A stretch of DNA of 13,951 nucleotides from Fragilaria radians (taxonomy: Eukaryota > Bacillariophyta > Fragilariophyceae > Fragilariales > Fragilariaceae), in contig CAAAJI010000457.1 of the NCBI GenBank assembly GCA_900642245.1, positions 25,049 through 38,999 on the forward strand, read 5' to 3'. Position 1 is the stretch's first letter. Every line of letters begins with the position of its first letter. This document shows, piece after piece, positions 7,851-13,951 of this stretch. A program made the translations under genes and the position numbers. A model generated the notes under the pieces. That model saw nothing but the letters and a program-made list of their open reading frames with translations, was not told the DNA's origin and searched no databases.

Positions 7851-8070
7851 TTGTACAACCTTATTATTTCTAATTAACAACAAAGGTTATCCTAATGCGC
7901 ATACTGTAGCATTTTTCCTGAATACCAAGAAAAGGCAATGTCTAAATGGACTTTGAAGTACACTATTGATTATGAAAGAGAAAAGGTTATGCAGCACTAA
8001 ATTATGACGTCCTCCTCCATCTTTGATGTTCTTGCCATTGTCCCTAGTAGCCGTGTGTGTCCTTTTCTTA
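7851..8070. other. Unassigned sequence between gypsy and copia-associated remnants
   Basis: No domain was recognised on either strand. It may be the eroded downstream part of one of the flanking retroelements. Confidence 0.4.
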
Positions 8071-8162
8071 CACCTTGTCAGAAATAAGAACTTGGCTAGC
8101 TTGACCTTGCCATTGGAGGGTCATCTTGAAGATGGCTTAAGATTTGACGCCAAAAGCTTTGC
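8071..8162 (-). repeat. Inverted partner of a ~93-bp segment at 13718-13810
   Basis: Read on the - strand, this matches 13718-13810 on the + strand through AAAGCTTTTGG-GTCA, an uninterrupted AAGCCATCTTCAAGATGACC, and GCCAAGTTCTTATTTCTG followed by CAAGGTG. Weaker similarity may extend further. It lies downstream of the copia fragment in that element's own orientation, so it could be an LTR or terminal fragment of a copia relative; that origin is inferred. Confidence 0.7.
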
Positions 8163-8499
8163 CAGCTATAGCACCCATGATGGTACTTGAACTGTCATTT
8201 CAACTCTTTGTTACCGCGCAATGAAAGTAAAGAAGTCAGATAGAACTTGAGACTACAAGTTTCAACACTGAAATTTCACAAAAGGGATGTACTAAAGGTT
8301 GTGACTAACAATTAAAAGGTCAAACTAAACACTGACGCACTCAATCTTGTATTTCTTATATCCCTAACGGATAAGCCCTACACAAATAGACCTTGATGAA
8401 CGTGAGGGACATTTCCAATAACCTTCCTATAACGGAGTTAGGGGTTCAATCCAAAGTGTCTCATCATCCTCCCACTTCAAGAGCAATATAGATTTTTAG

Positions 8500-9420
8500 C
8501 AAAACCTAGTACCTTTAGAACTTAAACTAACTTTCTATAAAACTCCCATGCACTCTGAACCAAACCGTAAGTAGCTCTTTTCAATTGGAGACAACTATCT
8601 TAATGAGCATTCATCACGTCTTCAGGAATATTCACACATCCATGTTTGACTCTTGTAATCCATGAATAAGTTTGATGATTAAAATCACAAGAAAACTTAA
8701 TGATTACAGGAGCATAACTCTCATTGAAGTCAACGTCTGGTCTTGAACTTTCCTTGCACGTCATCCTTAGTTGTGACAGTGCCTATTTCACCAAGCAATT
8801 TCAAGTTTTCTGCCAACTTCGACCGTTTCCCACAAAATAGCAGCTCATAGGGATAAATTTCTATAGTCTTGATTGAAGTTATATTGTGTAGAAAAGTGAT
8901 TGTTATTGCACATTCTGCACAAACTCCAGACCTTCACTCATCCTTGAGTTCAGCACAATTCAATATATCTGATCCTTCTAAAAAAGGTTGGAGCTTCCTT
9001 TCAAGCTAACCATTGCGCTGAGGTGTTCTAGGGCCTGAGAATTCAAGCTTGATATTGAATCCCTTTGACTAACCGTCTTGCTGAAACGCCTTGTTCTCTC
9101 CAAAATCGTCATGAACTTAACGCTTACTCCCGCGATCTTTACATGAGTAAGAAATACTGTGATTTTTGACTTCAATACAATCTTTACTTTCCCAGAACTT
9201 TGCTCCTCCAAGACTTAAACCTCTCACAGAACTTATATCTGAGTAAAGTCATTCTCCGGGAATTTGACCTCCGCCTTTCCACTCCTTATTCACATTTCTG
9301 CCTTGCCTTAGCAATGGCACTGCCCCACAGACTTCAACACTTCCCAATTCCGTGAATATGTGTATTCTTTTGTGGTCTATTGGCCCAGCGTCTCATGAAA
9401 CTTGTTAGTATCAATGCACT
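8500..9420 (-). pseudogene. Ty1/copia retrotransposon pol fragment (integrase fused to RT by deletion), degenerate
   Basis: On the - strand, the end of a GAG-pre-integrase-like region (KNVNKEW-like, about 9290) leads into IPGE-LYSDISSVRG (about 9230-9270). The integrase core follows with HDDFGENKAFQQDG (9073-9116), holding a catalytic-type Asp, then SKGFNIKLEFSGPRTPQRNG (8988-9068), an in-frame stop and LERKL. C-terminal integrase sequence follows (AECA-, FLHNITSIKT, YPYELLF), ending TTKDDVQGKFK near 8740. At once the frame switches to reverse transcriptase: VDFNESYAPVI (8702-8734), then LQLKRATYGLVQSAWEFYRKL (8526-8590) and LKVLGF. The roughly 100-200 residues normally separating integrase and this RT block are missing. 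Several stops and frameshifts make it nonfunctional. RNase H was not found. Confidence 0.87.
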
Positions 9421-9865
9421 TGTCAAAACTGAAGCCATTTATCACTTTGGACAGGTAAGAAGCCTGTTTACAATCTCCCGATCTCCCAGTAAGTATGTCC
9501 AGGAGGCACTAAAGATTGCGGGAGCATAGTTTATTTAAGGGTGTAACAAGTAGCTACCCAAGAAGGTTTGAAGCCCCTTTCCACATGATACGGTCCTGAG
9601 ATCGATAATGATTACTTGGGTATGCTGAGGTATCCTTGCTTGCATCACATCTTGCCATGCCTCAGGAAGAACATTTGATCCTTCTTTGCCTGACATTGGA
9701 ATCTACTTTACAGCTTAAGGAGCATCAACCGAAAGTCCCCCCTCTATCATGGTGTAATTTACGATTAATTTTATAAAATCATTTCTTTCTTGATGTATTA
9801 TGTAGGATGGGGCTAAGGTGCACATGTTGGTAAGAACATGTAGGCTTCAGATTTAAGTGCTTACT
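9421..9865. other. Likely decayed upstream copia sequence, nothing firmly assigned
   Basis: In copia orientation this is where protease and gag would lie. Short open stretches on the - strand (for example about 9470-9700) show no CCHC knuckle and no DTGA-type protease motif. It ends where the tandem R repeats begin. Confidence 0.35.
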
Positions 9866-10787
9866 GTATGGGGAGTGATGATAAAAGCTTGTTGATGATA
9901 TCTTTAATAATATTTCCATCAAACAGGTGTTTTGAAAACTCATTTAGGTATACCATTATTTTGGCATGCCATTCTAAACTCTTCGATTTGATGCACGCTA
10001 CAAAGCATAATTGATGCGAGCCAATGTAGCATCCTATTCAAAAGCATTGCACTTTTTATTTGAATTAAATGCTGGATCGTACTTCCGGACGGTCACCGCT
10101 ACTAGAATGTTAAGCGCTTGTTCTACCATTACTTATTTTTGCTTACTAGTGATCTTAGGTGTCATTAATCATACTCCATTTCAAGCCAGTCATTTTAATC
10201 AATTTACCTTACAGAGTTATCAAATAATTTTATTTTATAAGCAAACTATCTAAATGCCTCGATAAAAGGGCTACATCACGGGGTCCAAACTCTTGAAAAA
10301 GCTTCTGTTGTAGTACTATAAGTTATGCCATTTGTTGAAACATGAAAGGGATAAAACATAACTGTTTGAGGCATGGAAGATACGTCCATGAAGTGTCAAT
10401 TACAAAATGCTTAGTTAAGGAAAGTACTTTAATAGTTTGAAGATTGACATTCTTTTGATAGCTAGAAGCATAAATGGAAAAGCCATGAATGAATTCAAGA
10501 TGAGAAGTTTTTACGAATTCACTGCAAGGTAATTACTCTGTCATTTGAATTAGAGTGGAGATATTATTTGACTCTGAGCAAACAAGATGTTAGAAAGTTT
10601 GTGCACTCTGAGAATCAATTAATATGACTGATGTGATCTTGTGGTAGATGGTTGGATCAATGGTAAAAAGAATAATGTTTTAATTTTAGTAGATAGAGCT
10701 CAAGGGTATATGTAAATAAGTTTAGCACATCAAGTGAAAGTATTGCTTGCTTTCAAATTACAGGGGCAAAGAATATCAGTGCTTTGT
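9866..10787 (+). repeat. Repeat R, copy 1 of a 922-bp-period tandem pair
   Basis: GTATGGGGAGTGA at 9866 recurs at 10788. The copies can be followed side by side throughout, with substitutions and small indels. The longest identical block seen is 32 bp (10141-10172 and 11060-11091). No frame is conserved as open in both copies: the - strand frame that looks open in copy 2 has a stop here. It could be tandem LTR-like ends, a satellite unit or a segmental duplication; the sequence does not decide. Confidence 0.82.
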
Positions 10788-11678
10788 GTATGGGGAGTGA
10801 TTATATAAGCTTGTCGATGATATCTTTAATAATATTTCCAACATCTTGCTTTGAAAACTCATGTAAGTATACCATTATATTAGCATGTCATTCTAAACTC
10901 TTCAATCTGATGCATGTTATAAAGCATAACTGAAGTGAGCCAATATAGTATCCTACTCAAAAGAATTGCACTTTTTAATTGAATTAAGTGCTGGTTCTTA
11001 CTTCCAGATTGTCACCGCTACTAGACTATTGAGCACATGTTCTACCATTACTTTCTTTTGCTTACTAGTGATCTTAGGTGTCATTAATCATGCTCATTTC
11101 AAGCCAGTCATTTAATCAATTTACCTTACAGAGATATCTAGTGGCTTTAGTTTATAAGCAAACTATCTAAATGCCTGGAGAAAAGGGCTGCATCATGGGG
11201 TTCACACTCTTGAAATAGCTTCTGTTGTAGTATTATCAGGTATGCCGTTTGTTGAAACATGAAAGGTATAAAACAAAATTGTTTGAGGCATGGAAGATAC
11301 AACCATGAAGTGTCAATTACAAGATGCTTAGTTATGGAAATTACTTTAAATGTTTGATAAGTGACATTCTTTTGATAGTTGGAAGCATAAAGGAAAAGCA
11401 ATGAATGGATTCAAGATGAGAGTTTTTACAAATTCACTGCAAGGTAAGATTACTCTGTCATTTGAATTAGAGGTGAGATTTTATTTGACTCTGATCAAAC
11501 AATATGTTAGAAAGTTTCTCCACTCTGAGAATCAATAAATATGACTAATATGATCTTGCGGTAGATGGTTGGATCAATGGTAAAAATAATAATGTTTTAA
11601 CTTTAGAAGTTAGATCTCAAGGTATATGGAAAGTATTAGCTTGTTTTCAAATTACAGGTGCGAAGTGTATATCAGTAC
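10788..11678 (+). repeat. Repeat R, copy 2
   Basis: This is the second tandem copy. Its last aligned landmarks are TTTCAAATTACAGG (11645-11658), matching 10751-10764, and ATATCAGT near 11670-11676. Beyond that the sequence is unrelated to copy 1. It ends about 90 bp before the first ATG of the glycosyltransferase gene, so the promoter of that gene probably lies within or across R. Confidence 0.82.
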
Positions 11679-11764
11679 TCCACTGTACCGTACGGTATTG
11701 GAATGGCAGGTACTTTGTCGTCGAATTTCAAAGGTTGCGTTGCTGCGCCAACGAACACGATTGA

Positions 11765-12682
11765 ATGATTGTCACTTCAATGTCAGATACATGGAATTTC
11801 AGAATAGTTGCGTCAATGAAAAGCATATCTTGGATTAAAAGCACCGTTTTACTGCTCTCACTAAGCATGAGCTACGTATTTCTTCTTCGATTGGTTGCAG
11901 TCAGGGAAGAGATCGAACTAGGTGTACCGAAACGATATCAAACGGTTCCTCCAAGGCTTATATTTACGTATCGATTTGATTTTTATAATCATCCAGAACT
12001 ATTGCAAAATGGTGATGACAATAGCTTGATGCTTGCTCATGAAAATGTGTTGAAAACAGTGAACCTCTATAACATCTCATTGAATGGTACTGCTGAGGTT
12101 GTGTTTTTGGATCATAGAAAATGTAGAAAGGTAATTGAAGATGTATATCCAGAGCTACTTAAATACTTTGACATTGAGAGAGGGAAGTTTCAATCAGATA
12201 TGTGTAGAGTTGCAGAGCTTTATCAACATGGAGGTTACTATTTTGATATAGATTTGGAAACAGTATCTCCATTGATTGTTCCTGATAATGTGGAATTTGT
12301 TTCTGTGATTACTGCATACACAGGCTTATTTGCACAAGGATTCATTGCATCATACCCAGAAAACAGAATTTTGTGGCTTGCTTTTACTACCATGATGGAG
12401 TTTTATCAGAGTCATGGAGTTGCAAGAAATGATGATGCTTTAATGGGACCAAAGACATTCCTTGAAGCCTTTCAAAGGGCTTCTCCATCTGAAAAAGCAG
12501 GTTCTTATCTGTTGAGTGAAATTAATTTGGAATCACTAAACCACACTAAATTCAAGTCAAAGCTACGGAGTGGGGGTGGTGGATCATGCAACTATGTCAT
12601 TTGTGATCCTCCCCCACAGATGAAGAATATATATTTCTACTCAAGATTTGTTGGTGCATCAAAATGGTGCTCCAAACTTTGA
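11765..12682 (+). CDS. GT32-like (DXD) glycosyltransferase, type II membrane protein
   Basis: This is an intact 305-aa ORF. The family transfers sugars from nucleotide-sugar donors, usually in the Golgi lumen. The signature is clear: D145-MC-R148 followed by ELYQHGGYY and the metal/nucleotide-sugar DXD motif D161-I-D163, as in the Gly_transf_sug (OCH1-like) fold. Upstream VPPRLIFTYRF (about 61-71) occupies the position of the usual P-x-x-I-H-x-x-W strand, and downstream are a GPKTFLEAF block and a Cys-rich C-terminus. A hydrophobic segment at about 26-46 is a signal anchor. In-frame Met codons at 11765, 11780 and 11816 compete; 11816 gives the shortest cytosolic tail and is a plausible true start. 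NxS/T sites (NIS, NGT, NHT) fit a lumenal domain. Donor and acceptor cannot be predicted. The gene is tightly flanked by repeat R and AT-rich sequence, but its frame is undamaged. Confidence 0.87.
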   Translation: MIVTSMSDTWNFRIVASMKSISWIKSTVLLLSLSMSYVFLLRLVAVREEIELGVPKRYQTVPPRLIFTYRFDFYNHPELLQNGDDNSLMLAHENVLKTVNLYNISLNGTAEVVFLDHRKCRKVIEDVYPELLKYFDIERGKFQSDMCRVAELYQHGGYYFDIDLETVSPLIVPDNVEFVSVITAYTGLFAQGFIASYPENRILWLAFTTMMEFYQSHGVARNDDALMGPKTFLEAFQRASPSEKAGSYLLSEINLESLNHTKFKSKLRSGGGGSCNYVICDPPPQMKNIYFYSRFVGASKWCSKL

Positions 12683-12684
12683 CA

Positions 12685-12731
12685 CTGATTTGCAATCATG
12701 AATGATTGATCAAGCAAATCAGAGCTCTGAT
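12685..12731 (+). other. Nested hairpin plus palindrome just after the glycosyltransferase stop
   Basis: CTGATTTGC (12685-12693) pairs perfectly with GCAAATCAG (12714-12722). Inside, AATCAT (12694-12699) pairs with ATGATT (12702-12707) around a 2-nt loop, leaving GATCAA as a one-sided bulge. The 14-bp palindrome ATCAGAGCTCTGAT (12718-12731) overlaps the right arm. The structure begins 3 bp after the stop codon and would form at the start of the 3' UTR. No function is assigned; a role in 3'-end formation or mRNA stability is speculative. Confidence 0.6.
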
Positions 12732-13717
12732 GGAAAAATCTGTAAACTTATTCTCATCAAGATAACCTTGTGATTTGATTTGTTGTGACCAGATTCCAGA
12801 TGGCAGACCCAACAATCAATCTGATTGAAATGTCTTCAAAGATCCAAATCATCCATTTCAAGACAAGGGTATTTTGGTACAGTCTCAAAATTAAGATCAA
12901 GATGGTAGGAGTATAATCTCTCAATTTATCTGAGCACTTACTGCTACTATCACATTTTGTATCTCTAATCAGGGAATTTTGGCTGTTGCATAAAGTGTAT
13001 TATCAACCCAAAGAATATGACAGATTTCTGATGTGCGTTGTAAAGCTTGATTAGTTTCTTTTAATGTTCCATGTGATCCTGATGAGAATGAGCTATGCAA
13101 TTGCTCTGTGTTCTGTTGCTTTAACTTTATTTGCTTGTCTTCCCTTGATACCCTGGTACTGTCAATATTTGAAGAGTGACTACAACTTTGATGGGTTAGA
13201 GACATAATGAGCAGAGATCCTGTAAAACATTGAAGATGCATAAACCAACATAGTTGAGGACCATAATCAAGAGTTGGTTAATTATTTTAAGCAAAGTTTA
13301 CAATACTTAAGATACTGGCCATGATGCATGGCCTGTCTCTGCCATTTCAATGCTTTGATTAACACAATACTCATAACCATTTGAGACAAAAAGTCTGATC
13401 ACAGAATATGATAATGTATTCACACTTTTAGATTTCTATTTGATTTAAATCCAAGTGTAAATACTGGCAAGATTCACAGGTCTCTGCTTAGATTGTCACT
13501 CTGGCAATATTGCTATCCCCCTAGTCAAGATATCCTTACACAAGTTTTAGCCCCAAAAAGTCAAGGGTTGGCAGTATTCACTTGGAGTTCCATAAAGTCA
13601 GTGATTGGTGATATTTCTGCATTATCAAACTCTATACTTTGTCTGATGGCAACTTCCACTATACATTGTGGTGGTGCTTAGGTGTGGAAAGGGCAGTTCA
13701 AAGTGTTATTGTGAGGG
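12732..13717. other. AT-rich intergenic stretch, no convincing gene
   Basis: The only sizeable open frames are 12969-13241 (- strand, 90 codons, Ser/Gln/His-rich) and 13493-13681 (+ strand, 62 codons). Neither shows a recognisable domain, signal peptide or membrane pattern. The upper part (about 13560-13717) may be weakly related to the reverse complement of 8160-8300, hinting that it is retroelement debris. Confidence 0.45.
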
Positions 13718-13810
13718 CTAAAGCTTTTGGTGTCATATCTGAAGCCATCTTCAAGATGACCCTTTGATGATCAGGCCAACCTTGCCAAGTTCTTATTTCT
13801 GTCAAGGTGA
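13718..13810 (+). repeat. Inverted partner of 8071-8162
   Basis: It matches the - strand of 8071-8162 over about 90 bp, including a 20-bp uninterrupted block around 13742-13761. With its partner it brackets the copia fragment, both tandem R copies and the glycosyltransferase gene. It is likely a fragment of the same dispersed element family. Confidence 0.7.
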
Positions 13811-13951
13811 AAGGATGCAATATGCGGACTGCAAAGAATAAAAGGAAACATATTAGTGAGGTTTGAACCCACTAACCTCAGAATAGTTTACCTTAATGAT
13901 TACTTAAGGAATCTGAAATATGTTTACTTAAACAGTTGGGTTAGACAATAA
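13811..13951. other. Window edge, non-coding, nothing assigned
   Basis: This is an AT-rich tail. It contains a short inverted repeat, GAGGTT (13859-13864) paired with AACCTC (13875-13880), embedded in a B-box-like string on the - strand, but no tRNA fold. Confidence 0.35.

Noticed and set aside
8434..8456. B-box-like GGTTCAATCC on the + strand
   Set aside because: The flanking bases do not form a T-arm stem and the string lies in copia remnant sequence.
10011..10253. 80-codon + strand open frame inside R copy 1
   Set aside because: It is not kept open in copy 2 and resembles no domain.
11147..11401. 84-codon - strand open frame inside R copy 2, with peptide similarity to copies 1 and 3
   Set aside because: Similarity follows from DNA repeat homology. 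The equivalent frame in copy 1 has an internal stop, and no domain is recognisable.
11686..11697. Perfect 12-bp palindrome TACCGTACGGTA upstream of the glycosyltransferase
   Set aside because: Several 12-bp palindromes are expected by chance in a window of this size, and no second site supports a binding role.
12969..13241. 90-codon - strand open frame, Ser/Gln/His-rich
   Set aside because: No recognisable domain, targeting or membrane pattern, no matching neighbour exon and AT-rich surroundings. It is most likely a chance ORF.
13493..13681. 62-codon + strand open frame
   Set aside because: It is short, has no domain and overlaps sequence that may be retroelement debris.
13850..13930. tRNA-like element on the - strand with a B-box-like GGTTCAAACC and partly pairing ends
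   Set aside because: The anticodon stem does not pair, D-loop GG and T8 are absent and no A box lies at the right distance. At best it is a chance B-box match.
1..13951. CRISPR array, toxin-antitoxin, phage defence or biosynthetic cluster
   Set aside because: No regularly spaced short repeats, no operon-like gene packing and no prokaryotic translation signals. The content is eukaryotic nuclear DNA with transposon remnants.

Overview
The window looks like nuclear DNA from a unicellular eukaryote, most likely a diatom or a related stramenopile. This is inferred from long intron-free genes with low-complexity inserts (CAG/CAA, Ser, Thr and Asn runs), an ER-type SAC1 phosphatase, a 2-oxoglutarate hydroxylase, a GT32-like glycosyltransferase, and decayed hAT, Ty3/gypsy and Ty1/copia elements. 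No bacterial operon signals, rRNA, credible tRNA or CRISPR array were seen.

Layout. (1) 1-4533 is a gene-dense end. A SAC1-like phosphoinositide phosphatase (+ strand, 5' end probably outside the window) converges on a prolyl 4-hydroxylase-like enzyme (- strand), with about 210 bp between the stops. (2) 4900-6220 is a complete but dead hAT transposon, defined by 21-bp terminal inverted repeats, an 8-bp target-site duplication with one mismatch, and a frameshifted transposase C-terminus. It sits about 370 bp upstream of the hydroxylase ATG. (3) 6221-11678 is a transposon graveyard. It holds an unassigned AT-rich stretch, an inverted partial copy of repeat 'R', a gypsy pol fragment (+), a copia pol fragment (-), and two tandem copies of R with a 922-bp period. 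(4) 11765-12682 is an intact GT32-like type II membrane glycosyltransferase. Only about 90 bp separate its first ATG from repeat R, and a strong hairpin lies just after its stop. (5) 12683-13951 is AT-rich and non-coding as far as can be seen. It contains a roughly 93-bp segment that is the inverted partner of one at 8071-8162.

The three intact genes (lipid phosphatase, hydroxylase, glycosyltransferase) are ordinary endomembrane or organelle genes with no sign of operating as one system. The most informative content is the repeat architecture: a fully delimited hAT element with patterned subterminal motifs, and the R-repeat family that abuts both the gypsy fragment and the glycosyltransferase gene. 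I see no convincing undescribed biological system. All family calls come from reading motifs by eye; no database search was run.
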